A stretch of 64,000 bases of DNA, taken from positions 1,178,001 through 1,242,000 of the forward strand of contig LM997412.1 in assembly GCA_000952975.1 (NCBI GenBank). The letters run 5' to 3'. Below the pieces are notes generated by a model, which was not told where the DNA came from, did no database searches, and worked only from the letters and a program-made list of their open reading frames with translations. Origin of the DNA: Peptoniphilus sp. ING2-D1G (GTDB lineage: Bacteria; Bacillota; Clostridia; Tissierellales; Peptoniphilaceae). Position 1 is the first letter of the stretch, and each line of letters starts with the position of its first letter. Below, piece by piece: positions 1-9,826 of this stretch. The translations under genes and the position numbers were made by a program.

Positions 1-215
1 AATCCTTCAAACACAGTTTGCCCATAATGAAATACAATTGCCGACGGGTCAAGACAAATATCGCCGTATGGAACGATTCGAGCATCATGCCATCCTTCAT
101 CTTTATTGTAATCCATTATAAACATGTGATCCGTGAAATGTTTACCAAATCCCAATTTATTTAAATCGGTGATTTTTCCCTTGGGATTATTGTTTTTTTC
201 AAATTTTATTTCCAT
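1..215 (-). CDS. ilvE: branched-chain amino acid aminotransferase, N-terminal part (cut by window edge)
   Basis: Only the first 71 codons are present; the gene runs off the left edge. The visible protein starts MEIKFEKN, continues [11 protein letters not shown], and later has the ARIVPYG and LHYGQ-type stretch followed by TVFEG, the usual N-terminus of class IV PLP branched-chain aminotransferases (fold type IV). The enzyme catalyses the last step of Ile, Val and Leu synthesis, moving an amino group from glutamate to the 2-oxo acid. The ATG at 215 is preceded by a G-rich ribosome site (AAGGGGG). It lies 17 bases after ilvA and is therefore the last visible gene of the T-box-controlled ilv operon. 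The catalytic Lys lies outside the window, so activity cannot be judged. Confidence 0.88.
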   Translation of the reverse strand, partial: MEIKFEKNNNPKGKITDLNKLGFGKHFTDHMFIMDYNKDEGWHDARIVPYGDICLDPSAIVFHYGQTVFEG

Positions 216-232
216 CCTTTACCCCCTTATAT

Positions 233-1432
233 TTAACTGTATAATGTAAATCCATGTTCTATCAGTTTGTTTTTAATTTGCTGAATATGATTTGCATTTC
301 TGGTTTCTGCTTTAATATTCAAAACACAACTGAAAATTTCATTGGTTCTTTCCAAAGTATTGTATTCAACCCCTATTACATTTGCTCCTTCATCGGAAAT
401 CACTTTGGATACCGCTGCAAGCTCTCCCGGTTTGTCCGTAAGTATTATGCTGAGAGTCGTGTTTCTACCTGTTGAAATCAAACCTTTTGTTATTATTCTT
501 GAAAGTATGTTTACATCAATATTTCCGCCTGACAAAATCGCCACGGTCTTTTTATTTTCTACATCTACTTTGTTGTGCATCGTTGCTGCAAAGGAGACTG
601 CTCCCGATCCCTCGCAAATGAGTTTTTGTTTTTCAAGTATCGCAAGAATTGCCGATGCTATTTCAGATTCTGTGACTGTTACTATCTCGTCAACATATTC
701 CTTTATTATTCCATAGGTTATGTCTCCGGGTTTTTTTACGGCAATACCGTCAGCAAAGGTATTGACCATTTTCAGTTCTGAAATTTCTCCTGAATCTATG
801 GACTCTTTCATAGACGGAGCGTTAGCTGCCTGAACTCCTATTATTTTTGTGTCGGGTTTAAGAGTTTTGATTACAAAGGCTATTCCGCTTATTAATCCGC
901 CACCGCCAATGGGTACAATCACTTGGTCAACATCTACAAGTTGATTTAAAATTTCAAGCCCTATAGTTCCTTGTCCTGCAATCACATCTATATCATTAAA
1001 GGCATGAATATAAGTTTTGTTGTATTTTTCGTTATATTCCTGAGAGGCTTTGTATGCGTCATCATAGTTGTTGCCTTTAAGTATTACTTCCGCCCCGAAG
1101 GCCTTGGTAGCTTCAACCTTTGATATGGGTGCGTTCTCCGGCATGAATATCGTGCATTTAACACCTAATTCTCTACAGGATAAAGCTACTCCTTGAGCGT
1201 GATTACCTGCCGATGTTGCAACTACTCCTTTGGTTTTTTCATCCTTTGAAAGTTGAGATATTTTGTTATATGCTCCTCTTATCTTAAAAGAACCTGTGAT
1301 TTGTAAGTTTTCTGTTTTTAAGTATATGTTTTCCCCCAAATTTCTTGCGTGAATTAAGTCCGTCCTTCTCACTACAGGATTGAGTTTAAAGGATGCACTA
1401 TAAACTTTATCCAACGTTAACTTATTATCCAT
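233..1432 (-). CDS. ilvA: threonine ammonia-lyase (threonine deaminase)
   Basis: 399 aa. PLP enzyme that turns L-threonine into 2-oxobutyrate, the entry step to isoleucine. The PLP lysine is K50 in TGSFKIRGA; the phosphate-binding glycine loop is VPIGGGGLISG near residue 175; SAGNHAQG near residue 75 is also typical. The last ~75 residues (TTLSIILTDKPGELAAV...) form one ACT domain, the arrangement of the short threonine dehydratase group with a single regulatory domain; the longer E. coli IlvA has a longer regulatory part. The start codon overlaps the ilvD stop (TAATG), which suggests translational coupling. Family members of this length include both biosynthetic and catabolic enzymes; the position inside the ilv operon favours the biosynthetic role. 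Confidence 0.93.
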   Translation of the reverse strand: MDNKLTLDKVYSASFKLNPVVRRTDLIHARNLGENIYLKTENLQITGSFKIRGAYNKISQLSKDEKTKGVVATSAGNHAQGVALSCRELGVKCTIFMPENAPISKVEATKAFGAEVILKGNNYDDAYKASQEYNEKYNKTYIHAFNDIDVIAGQGTIGLEILNQLVDVDQVIVPIGGGGLISGIAFVIKTLKPDTKIIGVQAANAPSMKESIDSGEISELKMVNTFADGIAVKKPGDITYGIIKEYVDEIVTVTESEIASAILAILEKQKLICEGSGAVSFAATMHNKVDVENKKTVAILSGGNIDVNILSRIITKGLISTGRNTTLSIILTDKPGELAAVSKVISDEGANVIGVEYNTLERTNEIFSCVLNIKAETRNANHIQQIKNKLIEHGFTLYS

Positions 1433-3096
1433 TATTTAAGCACCGCCCCTTTGTCAGAGCTTGTTACAAGTCTTCTGTACCTGTTTAACCAGCCACCGAC
1501 TTTGTTTATTTCAAGAGGTTCGAAATTTGCCATCCTCTTTTCCAATTCTTCTTCTGAAATTTTTAAATTCAGAGAATAATTGGGAATGTCTATTTCTATT
1601 ATATCTCCTTCTTCTATTATTCCGATTTCTCCACCAAGTGCCGCTTCAGGAGAAATGTGACCGATAGATGCACCTCTTGAAGCTCCCGAAAATCTTCCAT
1701 CCGTTATGAGAGCTACGCTTTTATCCAGTTTCATACCCGCAAGAGCAGATGTGGGATTTAACATTTCTCTCATTCCGGGTCCTCCCTTGGGCCCCTCATA
1801 TCTTATTACAACTACATCTTTTTCTTTTATCTTTCCCGAATAAATTGCCTCTATAGCTTCATCTTCAGAGTTAAATACTCTGGCAGGCCCACTGTGTCTG
1901 AGCATTTCAGATGAAACCGCCGATCTTTTAACTACAGCTCCCTTTCTTGCAATATTCCCGAAAAGTATTGCCAATCCCCCCACCTCGGAATAGGGATTAT
2001 CGATAGGTCTTATTACTTCTTCGTTGCAATTTTGAGCATCCTTTATGTTTTCCGCTAAAGTTTTTGCTGTTGCCGTGATAACTTCAGTATTTAATAAATT
2101 TTTGCTTGCAAGTTGTGCTTGAACGGCTTTAATTCCACCGCTATAGTATAAATCCTCCATGTGATGCGGTCCGGCAGGAGCCAAGTGACAGAGGTTGGGT
2201 ACTTTTTCACTTATTTTATTAAATAAATTTAAATCCACATCGATATTTGCTTCACTTGCAATTGCCAATAAATGGAGGACTGTATTCGTAGAACATCCCA
2301 GAGCCATGTCACAAGCTATGGCATTTTTAATTGAAGTTTCGTTGATTATGTCTTTGATTTTTATGTCTTCTCTCAAAAGATCCATTATTTTAGATCCGGT
2401 GTCCTTTGCAAGTCTGTATCTTTCAGAATACACGGCAGGTATTGATCCGTTTCCCGGCAACGCAAGTCCTATGGCTTCAGATAAACAGTTCATGGAATTT
2501 GCAGTGTACATTCCCGCACACGAACCGCAGGAAGGACATACGGCTTTTTCCATTTCATACAATTCTTCTTCTGTTATCAAGTTTGCCTTAGCAGCGCCAA
2601 CTGCTTCAAATATGCTTGATAAGGACAATGACTTTCCGTTTTTTTCTCCTGCAAGCATGGGACCTCCGCTGACCAATATAGTAGGAAGATTAAGTCTTAA
2701 TGCACCCATTATCATGCCCGGAACTATTTTGTCGCAATTGGGGACAAGTACAAGTGCATCTAATCCGTGAGCAATAGCCATGGTTTCCACGCTGTCGGCA
2801 ATCAACTCTCTGCTGGGAAGAGAGTACTTCATTCCCACATGTCCCATAGCTATCCCATCGCATACTCCTATGGAGGGTATGGTGATAGGCGTTCCTCCGT
2901 TCATGAGAATTCCTGTTTTAACCGATTCGGTTATTTTATCGAGATACATGTGTCCCGGAACTATTTCACTGTATGCTGATATTACTCCTACAAGAGGCCT
3001 TTCCAATTGCTCCTTGGTGTATCCCAAAGCATAAAATAACGACCTGTTGGGTGCTCTTTCAACACCCCTCACTACGTTATCGCTTTTTAAATTCAT
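1432..3096 (-). CDS. ilvD: dihydroxy-acid dehydratase
   Basis: 554 aa, normal length for the IlvD/Edd family. It dehydrates 2,3-dihydroxy-isovalerate and -methylvalerate to the 2-oxo acids of Val and Ile. Iron-sulfur ligands are visible: the Cys in [10 protein letters not shown] near residue 122 and the Cys group [17 protein letters not shown] near residues 188-205. [20 protein letters not shown] near the C-terminus is the conserved family signature. The ATG follows an AGGAGG site, 9 bases after ilvC. The [Fe-S] cluster makes this one of the oxygen-sensitive steps of the pathway, which fits an anaerobe. Confidence 0.96.
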   Translation of the reverse strand: MNLKSDNVVRGVERAPNRSLFYALGYTKEQLERPLVGVISAYSEIVPGHMYLDKITESVKTGILMNGGTPITIPSIGVCDGIAMGHVGMKYSLPSRELIADSVETMAIAHGLDALVLVPNCDKIVPGMIMGALRLNLPTILVSGGPMLAGEKNGKSLSLSSIFEAVGAAKANLITEEELYEMEKAVCPSCGSCAGMYTANSMNCLSEAIGLALPGNGSIPAVYSERYRLAKDTGSKIMDLLREDIKIKDIINETSIKNAIACDMALGCSTNTVLHLLAIASEANIDVDLNLFNKISEKVPNLCHLAPAGPHHMEDLYYSGGIKAVQAQLASKNLLNTEVITATAKTLAENIKDAQNCNEEVIRPIDNPYSEVGGLAILFGNIARKGAVVKRSAVSSEMLRHSGPARVFNSEDEAIEAIYSGKIKEKDVVVIRYEGPKGGPGMREMLNPTSALAGMKLDKSVALITDGRFSGASRGASIGHISPEAALGGEIGIIEEGDIIEIDIPNYSLNLKISEEELEKRMANFEPLEINKVGGWLNRYRRLVTSSDKGAVLK

Positions 3097-3105
3097 AAGT
3101 GCCTC

Positions 3106-4104
<999 letters not shown>

Positions 4105-4113
4105 TTACACTCC

Positions 4114-4593
4114 TTAGATTCTCTTCATTGCCGTTATACCGGTTCTGCAAACTTCTACTACATCATACTTTTTAAGAACATTTAAAAAAGCATCCACCTT
4201 GATGGGTTTCCCCGTAATCTCCATGATTATGCTTTCCGGAGATAAATCTACTATGCTCGCTTTATATATATCCGCTATTTGTTTGAGCTCTGAAATGGCG
4301 ATTTTTTCCACATTTATTTTAATCAACACTATTTCACGCATAACGGTGTTGTCTTCTTGAAGTATTTCTATTTTTATTACTTCTTCAAGTTTTTCCGTTT
4401 GACTTATGAGTTGTTTTAATTCGTTTTTATCCGCCAAGGTAGTCAATGTGATCATCGACAGCCCTTCTTCCTTAGTAAAAGATACGGTTAAACTTTCAAT
4501 GTTAAATCCTCTTCTTGCAAACATTGAAGATATTCTTGCTAAAATACCGGCATTGTTCTCAACCAGTATGCTAACAATATTTAATTTTTTCAT
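4114..4593 (-). CDS. ilvN: acetolactate synthase small (regulatory) subunit
   Basis: 159 aa, the usual size for the short IlvN/IlvH subunit. An N-terminal ACT domain is clear (VENNAGILARISSMFARRGF), followed by a C-terminal domain (ISELKQIADIYKASIVDLS). It binds valine or related amino acids and tunes activity of the large subunit. It starts 4 bases after the ilvB stop, with a GGAGTGAT site inside the junction, so the two subunits are probably made in step. Confidence 0.93.
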   Translation of the reverse strand: MKKLNIVSILVENNAGILARISSMFARRGFNIESLTVSFTKEEGLSMITLTTLADKNELKQLISQTEKLEEVIKIEILQEDNTVMREIVLIKINVEKIAISELKQIADIYKASIVDLSPESIIMEITGKPIKVDAFLNVLKKYDVVEVCRTGITAMKRI

Positions 4594-4597
4594 ATCA

Positions 4598-6262
4598 TCA
4601 CTCCACTATAATATCATCAACTGTTCCGCCCGCCGGAATCATAGGAAATACTCGCTCATCATTATCTATCTTAACTTCTACCACTACAGACTTAGGTGCT
4701 GCAATTGCCTTTTCAAAGGCCTCTGTGAATTCCTTAAAGGTTTTACAGCTATATCCTTGAGCTCCTAAGGCTTCAGCAAGTTTTACATAATCTGTCGTTT
4801 GTTTTACATCTGTAGCGGAATATCTGTCATTGTAAAGAAGATGTTGCCATTGTCTTACCATTCCAAGAGCCGAATTATCCATTACTACTGTAATTATTTT
4901 TATACCGTTATTTATAGCTGTCAGTATTTCATTGAAATTCATATTGAAGGAACCGTCTCCTGTTATATGAACTACAGGTCTGTCCGGATTTCCTATTTTG
5001 GCTCCTATTGCCGCTCCATATCCGTAACCCATGGTTCCAAGTCCTCCACTTGTCAAGAATGATCTCGGTTTGGTTCTTCCGCAGTACTGAGCAGTCCACA
5101 TTTGATGTTGTCCTACATCCGTCACAAATATCATATCTTCTCCAAGCCTTTTTGATATGTGTTGGATTACACTATGAGGTTTTATAATTTCATCGGAATC
5201 TTCAGGAATATAATCTTCTTTTCTGAGTTCTTTGATTTCACTGAGCCACGCTTCTCTTTTTTGTTCCTCTATATAGGGAACAAGTCTTGTCAGCATATCT
5301 TTAATGTCCCCTACTAATCCATAATCGGCTATTACATTTTTATCTATTTCCGATTTATCTATGTCCATATGAATAATCGTCGCATTTTTTGCAAATTTCT
5401 TGGTATTTAAAGCAACTCTATCCGAAAATCTAACTCCACAGGCAATGAGCAAATCACATTGTGCTATTGCAAAATTTGAACTTACTCTCCCGTGCATTCC
5501 AAGCATTCCAAGATTTAAATCATCTTCATACCCCAATACTCCAATGCCCATTATGGTGTTGCAGGCGGGGATGTTGCTTTTGTGAATCAATTCCCTAAGC
5601 TCTTTAAATCCTCCCGATGCCGTTACTCCGCCTCCGCAATATAAAATAGGCTTTTTGGATTTATTTATGCATTCCGCAATTTCCTTTATTTCTTTTTCAC
5701 TTACATTTTCGTAATTTTTTTCATATTCAAGTGTTTTTTTAGGTTCGTATTCGGAAAGTTCGGACATTATGTCCTTGGGAACATCAATTAGCACAGGTCC
5801 TTTTCTGCCTGATCCCGCAATCATAAAAGCACGTCTTATAGTATCTTGAAGATATCTCACATCTCTAATTATGAAATTGTGCTTAGTGATAGGCATTGTA
5901 ATTCCCACTATATCTATTTCCTGAAAAGAATCCTTTCCTATTAAACTTCTGCTGGCATTTCCTGTTATTACAACCATGGGAATTGAATCCATATAGGCTG
6001 TTGCAATACCTGTTACAGTATTTGTAGCTCCCGGACCCGATGTAGCGATTACAACCCCCGTCTTTCCTGTAGATCTTGCAAATCCGTCGGCAGCATGGGT
6101 TGCTCCCTGTTCATGACTTGTTCTTATATGTCTTATTTGATCTTTATAATCGTAAAGTGCATCATAAATATCAATTACCGCTCCGCCGGGATACCCGAAA
6201 ACAGTTTTCACACCTTCATCGATCAAAGTTCTTATTATTATATCTGCTCCTCTTATTCTCAT
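4598..6262 (-). CDS. ilvB: acetolactate synthase large (catalytic) subunit
   Basis: 554 aa from the chosen start MRIRGADI. An upstream in-frame ATG at 6292 is rejected because it overlaps the preceding gene, and the site AAAGGTGG sits just before the ATG at 6262. TPP-dependent enzyme that joins two pyruvates, or pyruvate and 2-oxobutyrate. Visible: the N-terminal PYR domain with YPGGAVIDIYDAL, the activating Glu (E51 in SHEQGATHAADG), and the C-terminal TPP/Mg motif GDGSFNMNFNEI near residue 430. GNASRSLIG and QEIDIVGITMPITKH match the anabolic FAD-containing AHAS type rather than the catabolic AlsS type. It forms a pair with ilvN next to it. Confidence 0.95.
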   Translation of the reverse strand: MRIRGADIIIRTLIDEGVKTVFGYPGGAVIDIYDALYDYKDQIRHIRTSHEQGATHAADGFARSTGKTGVVIATSGPGATNTVTGIATAYMDSIPMVVITGNASRSLIGKDSFQEIDIVGITMPITKHNFIIRDVRYLQDTIRRAFMIAGSGRKGPVLIDVPKDIMSELSEYEPKKTLEYEKNYENVSEKEIKEIAECINKSKKPILYCGGGVTASGGFKELRELIHKSNIPACNTIMGIGVLGYEDDLNLGMLGMHGRVSSNFAIAQCDLLIACGVRFSDRVALNTKKFAKNATIIHMDIDKSEIDKNVIADYGLVGDIKDMLTRLVPYIEEQKREAWLSEIKELRKEDYIPEDSDEIIKPHSVIQHISKRLGEDMIFVTDVGQHQMWTAQYCGRTKPRSFLTSGGLGTMGYGYGAAIGAKIGNPDRPVVHITGDGSFNMNFNEILTAINNGIKIITVVMDNSALGMVRQWQHLLYNDRYSATDVKQTTDYVKLAEALGAQGYSCKTFKEFTEAFEKAIAAPKSVVVEVKIDNDERVFPMIPAGGTVDDIIVE

Positions 6263-6272
6263 ATTACCACCT

Positions 6273-7046
6273 TTATTTTTGTAATATTTCAATCATAGGT
6301 CTTTGATTGCGACCGAAACTTATATTTACATCCAAGTTGTACAATTCCTTTAAGTTGTCATCAGTTAAAATATCTTTTTTCCTTCCCGCTTTTAAAACTC
6401 TTCCGTTTTTTAAAAGCAGCACATGAGTTATCTTCGAACAAATTTCAGAAATATCGTGAGTTATATAAATCAAATTTGTATTTTCTATACCTTCCAGCAC
6501 CTTTAAAATCTGCTCTCTTTGATAGAGATCCAAACTGGAACAAGGTTCATCCAAAATCAGTAATTTAGGCTTACTTATCAGACTTCTGAGTATCATGGTT
6601 TTTTTCTTCTCACCTGCTGATAAATTTCCATATTTTTTATCCCTGTAGTTGAAAAAATCGAATTCTTTAAGAAAATCCTCCGTCTTACTTTTTTCTTCAT
6701 CACTTTCCATTTCGTAAATTCCTATTCTATTTTTTAAACCTGACAACACCACCTCATAGACCGTCTCCTTTCCTAAGACATCATTGAATTTGTCCATAGT
6801 TGATGAAACTATACCTATCTTTGATTTTACATGGTTCCAATTTCCCTTGCCGAACCCAATTCCAAAGGCTTTTATACTGCCCTTTGATGCGATAGTGTAC
6901 GCCATGAGCATGGAAAATATTGTGGATTTACCGGACCCGTTGGGTCCGAGAACAGCCCAGTTTTCTTTGTCCTTAATTTTAAAACTGACATCATCTATTA
7001 AAATATCTCCATTTCTTATGAAATATATATTTTTAAATTCAATCAT
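6273..7046 (-). CDS. orphan ABC ATP-binding protein, YlmA-like, first gene of the T-box operon
   Basis: 257 aa from ATG 7046. A longer reading from a TTG at 7064 is less likely, because the AAAGG site lies 8 bases before this ATG. One ABC ATPase domain: Walker A GPNGSGKS (residues 34-41), signature LSAGEKKK in place of LSGGQ, Walker B PKLLILDEPCSSLD and the switch ITHD. It resembles the YlmA/ModF-half type of stand-alone ATPases. No membrane partner gene is adjacent. It is the first gene after the BCAA T-box and ends 10 bases before ilvB, so it is co-expressed with Ile/Val synthesis. Its substrate is unknown; it could power a branched-chain amino acid permease encoded elsewhere or be a soluble regulatory ATPase. 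No function is asserted. Confidence 0.85.
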   Translation of the reverse strand: MIEFKNIYFIRNGDILIDDVSFKIKDKENWAVLGPNGSGKSTIFSMLMAYTIASKGSIKAFGIGFGKGNWNHVKSKIGIVSSTMDKFNDVLGKETVYEVVLSGLKNRIGIYEMESDEEKSKTEDFLKEFDFFNYRDKKYGNLSAGEKKKTMILRSLISKPKLLILDEPCSSLDLYQREQILKVLEGIENTNLIYITHDISEICSKITHVLLLKNGRVLKAGRKKDILTDDNLKELYNLDVNISFGRNQRPMIEILQK

Positions 7047-7067
7047 CTGATCAATCCTTTGCAAGGT

Positions 7068-7300
7068 ATTAAAAAATCCCGAAGATAATCTTCGGGACGA
7101 ATGTGCGCGATACCACCCAACTTATTGAATAAACTCAATCACTTGTGATTTCTAACGGAAACTGACCGTCAACTCTTACTGAATTTCGGAATTGAAACCG
7201 GAAAATGATACAACTTAATTTTGTTTGTCATTTCACACCTGCCAATGACTCTCTGAAAACTACGCTAAATTGCTTGTTTTTCCTATGTTTTTAAAATATT
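7068..7300 (-). promoter_or_regulatory. T-box riboswitch leader of the ilv operon, likely tRNA-Ile specific
   Basis: Read on the minus strand. Stem I base pairs GGAAAA (7283-7278) with TTTTCC (7205-7200). The distal hairpin has the AGAGAG and GGTGTGAA elements near 7250-7225. Just inside the lower Stem I, on its 3' side, lies ATC (7209-7207) followed by A, in the usual specifier position; ATC is an Ile codon. The T-box sequence GGGTGGTATCGCG lies at 7119-7107, and is followed by a competing terminator hairpin (7077-7097). Uncharged tRNA-Ile should pair with the T-box bulge and block the terminator, so Ile starvation turns on the whole operon. Confidence 0.93.
7071..7097 (-). terminator. T-box attenuator terminator
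   Basis: Perfect hairpin TCCCGAAGAT/ATCTTCGGGA followed on the minus strand by six T. Its 5' arm overlaps the sequence next to the T-box, as expected for a terminator that is exclusive with the antiterminator. Confidence 0.9.
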
Positions 7301-7307
7301 AAAAGGA

Positions 7308-7336
7308 ATTATACTATAATAATTTTCTCTTGTAAA
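7308..7336 (-). promoter_or_regulatory. promoter of the ilv operon
   Basis: Minus strand: TTTACA (7336-7331), spacer of 17, TATAAT (7313-7308). Transcription would start near 7301, directly at the 5' end of the T-box leader. Confidence 0.75.
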
Positions 7337-7617
7337 GTATAAAAAGTCACTTTTTTGTGCTTTTTTTGTAAAATTTTGATTTATTTTTGTACAATTTATT
7401 AAGAAAACGAATTGCAAAATTTCCTTTTAGTTTTATTAAATCAGCTTCTTTGATTGTGAAAATGTTTTTATTTACACCCTTATTCAAAAAAATATTTTTA
7501 TTTATTGTTTTAAAATTTTATATAATAATTATTTCATCCAAATGAAATTTAAATGAACGATCGATATTTACCTTCTTTAAAGATGTTTTTTAACATAAAA
7601 CTCAAATATAATAAAAC
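7337..7617. other. A/T-rich gap, nothing recognised
   Basis: About 280 bases between the ilv promoter and the superoxide reductase terminator. The stretch is strongly A/T rich with T-runs; no ORF with a ribosome site, no RNA motif and no repeat was found. Confidence 0.5.
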
Positions 7618-7664
7618 AAAAAACAGGCAAAATCTTACATAGCTCTGAGACATTGCCTGTTTTT
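7618..7664. terminator. terminator after superoxide reductase
   Basis: Inverted repeat AAACAGGCAA / TTGCCTGTTT around a 22-base loop, with A-run and T-run on the two sides, so it can stop transcription in both directions. It lies just after the stop of the leftward superoxide reductase gene. Confidence 0.8.
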
Positions 7665-7682
7665 AATATGAGTTTTTAAATA

Positions 7683-8042
7683 TTATTTAACTTCTTCTGA
7701 GTTTTCCCAAAGACCGTGAATGTTGCAGTAACTCATTGCATAAACTACACCCTTTTTATCTGTCTTTACGCATGCTTGTACATAGGGTTTGGAGAATACT
7801 TCTTCTTCCCCATGAGCTGAAAAATTATATTCTCCAACTTCTATTGGAAATTTAAATCCTTCCGGTTGGAAGAAAACTTTTATCCATCCGATATGATGTT
7901 CTAAAGTATTGGGATGTTCAATTTCTTCTCCAACTTGAGCAGTTATTAAAAGACAATCTTCCTTTTGTTCTACATGAAGTACAGGTACGTGCTTTTCATT
8001 TTTCCAATCTCCTGATTGAACTAATTCAGTTAATTTTTTCAA
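7683..8042 (-). CDS. superoxide reductase, neelaredoxin type (class II SOR)
   Basis: 119 aa, the length of one-iron superoxide reductases; the N-terminal desulforedoxin domain of longer desulfoferrodoxins is absent. It reduces superoxide to peroxide without making O2. The Fe(His)4Cys site is visible: E16-K-H18 (NEKHVP), H43 and H49 (EHPNTLEHHIGWIKV), C106 and H109 (SYCNIHGLWE). Start is TTG at 8042, 9 bases after AGGAGG. It stands alone with its own terminator. Rubredoxin (42752) is the usual electron donor, and rubrerythrin (36768) would handle the peroxide formed. Confidence 0.93.
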   Translation of the reverse strand: MKKLTELVQSGDWKNEKHVPVLHVEQKEDCLLITAQVGEEIEHPNTLEHHIGWIKVFFQPEGFKFPIEVGEYNFSAHGEEEVFSKPYVQACVKTDKKGVVYAMSYCNIHGLWENSEEVK

Positions 8043-8131
8043 TTTAAAAAACCTCCTAAAGTTTTAAATATCTTTGATTACCTTATTAGTTTACCCATTT
8101 TTATGAAAAAACTACAGAAAATATATAATTT

Positions 8132-9718
8132 TTAATTTCCACTGATTTCCAAAATTTCATAATATCCCCAAAAATCTTCATCAACATCTTTGAATATGTC
8201 CTTTTGGCTGTACTTGTTCATGAATAAAATATTCGGTTCCCTTTTTAATATCTTGTTTAAAACAGTAGCCACTTCCGTTCTCGTTATAGGGTCTTCGGGA
8301 TAGAATTTATCTGCGCTTCTTCCCTTCATATAGCCCATGGATGTCACGGCGTCAATGTATTCTTTGCCCCAAAAATCCTTTTTGACATCTTTAAACTCAA
8401 TTGCAGAATAATTTTTTTCCGATTTAGTGAATTTTGAGATTACACTTGCAAATTCCGCCCTTGTAATTGAGCTTTCAGGTTTGAAAGTGTCATCGGAATA
8501 TCCTCCGAATATTTCTTCCTTTTGCATATATCCTATGGCATCAGCATACCACTTATCTTGAGATACATCTTTAAAGGTGGAATAATATCCCACGGGATCT
8601 TTGCCGTAATCTATTTTTGCCAATACAAAGGCAACTTCAGCTCTGGTCATGTCTTTTTCCGGACCGAAAGTTCCGTTTGCATATCCTTTCATGATGGGTT
8701 TTCTTATAAAAGAAACTGCTTCTTTTATTGCATTTATAGCAGCACTTATCTCGCTATTTGTTACATCGCTCTTAACTTGAATGTACTGACCGTTGGCAAT
8801 TGCCGCCACAAGTCTGGCACTGTCCTCTCTTGTGGATTTCGATGTATTCAGCGACTTGGACATTCTGACATAGTCATCAAGCATTTGCATATTTTCTCTT
8901 GCATTTGATTTTAACGAATCATCTATCATAGGTGCTGATATATATTTATCTTCAGCATCTTTTACCACTGAGATTTCTTCGGCAAAATATTCTTTGCCCT
9001 CTAATAAATACTTACTTCTCACAATTAATTTCGTTCCTGTTTCCTGAGGATTTATTGCGATTTGAAAACTTCCATCTTCAGTCGCTTTAGATGTATTTAT
9101 TACTTCATCGCCCTTTAATAAACTCACCTCTGCTCCCGGTGAAGTTTTTCCGGAGATATATTTAAAATTTGAATAGATACTGTTTAAAACGAGCTGTCCC
9201 GTCTCAACCTTAGTATTTGATGTCAAATTTTTTTGTACGGAGTTTTCAACTCCCTTTCTGTCCACATAGGCTAGAACAAAGGAATTTTCAAAGGTATTGC
9301 CATCGGCATCTTCTCTTACCTCAGCACTGATATCCACACTGAATTTATTTACTCCTCCAAGAAATTCCGTTTCATTGACTGAAAGAGTAACCAAATTTTG
9401 GGTATTATCCTTAATCTCTGTCACGTTTAATGTTATCTTTGACTCTATGGGTTTAATTCCTCTAAATACAGCATTATTTACTTTTAAATTATCATCCACT
9501 AAGACCGTTACAGCAAAGGATCTGTACTTGCTTTGATAATCTTCAGGCAATTCCACGTTTAATCTATAATTTAATTCATCACCCTTATTCGCCTTGTATA
9601 CTGCAGGTTGTTCAAGAACCACTAAAATATCCTCCGCCGCATAGCTTGTGTTTGTAATAAACAAGCTAAATAATAGCATTAAGCAGAAAAATAACGTAAT
9701 TCCGGACATTTTTTTCAT
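8132..9718 (-). CDS. secreted surface protein with Ig-like domain and C-terminal SLH domains
   Basis: 528 aa. Signal peptide at residues 1-28 (hydrophobic LFFCLMLLFSLF, cleavage near SYA-AED). The first ~170 residues resemble a beta-rich surface or cohesin-like domain (unproven). Next comes an Ig-like segment (~172-260: SGKTSPGAEVSLLKGDE, DGSFQIAIN). A helical linker follows, then SLH repeats near 335-375 (GYANGTFGPEKDMTRAEVA), 385-432 (GGYSDDTFKPESSITRAEF), 445-495 (FYPEDPITRTEVA) and a short final part FKDVDEDFWGYYEI. SLH domains bind pyruvylated secondary cell-wall polymer, so the protein is probably cell-wall anchored. The ligand of the N-terminal part is unknown. Confidence 0.88.
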   Translation of the reverse strand: MKKMSGITLFFCLMLLFSLFITNTSYAAEDILVVLEQPAVYKANKGDELNYRLNVELPEDYQSKYRSFAVTVLVDDNLKVNNAVFRGIKPIESKITLNVTEIKDNTQNLVTLSVNETEFLGGVNKFSVDISAEVREDADGNTFENSFVLAYVDRKGVENSVQKNLTSNTKVETGQLVLNSIYSNFKYISGKTSPGAEVSLLKGDEVINTSKATEDGSFQIAINPQETGTKLIVRSKYLLEGKEYFAEEISVVKDAEDKYISAPMIDDSLKSNARENMQMLDDYVRMSKSLNTSKSTREDSARLVAAIANGQYIQVKSDVTNSEISAAINAIKEAVSFIRKPIMKGYANGTFGPEKDMTRAEVAFVLAKIDYGKDPVGYYSTFKDVSQDKWYADAIGYMQKEEIFGGYSDDTFKPESSITRAEFASVISKFTKSEKNYSAIEFKDVKKDFWGKEYIDAVTSMGYMKGRSADKFYPEDPITRTEVATVLNKILKREPNILFMNKYSQKDIFKDVDEDFWGYYEILEISGN

Positions 9719-9793
9719 TAAATCACCCCTTTGTCTTATTATATTGTATTAAAAGCTAAAATATTATTAAGTTATCGTTACAAATTTTTTACA

Positions 9794-9821
9794 ATAAAAA
9801 AGCGGCTTTAAAAAACCGCTT
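9794..9821 (-). terminator. terminator after purine permease
   Basis: Hairpin AAGCGG(TTTTTTAAAG)CCGCTT followed by T-rich sequence on the minus strand, 6 bases after the permease stop. Confidence 0.85.
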
Positions 9822-9826
9822 GATTT

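Noticed and set aside
2195-2770. Open frame of 191 codons opposite ilvD
   Set aside because: Antisense shadow of a fully supported enzyme gene.
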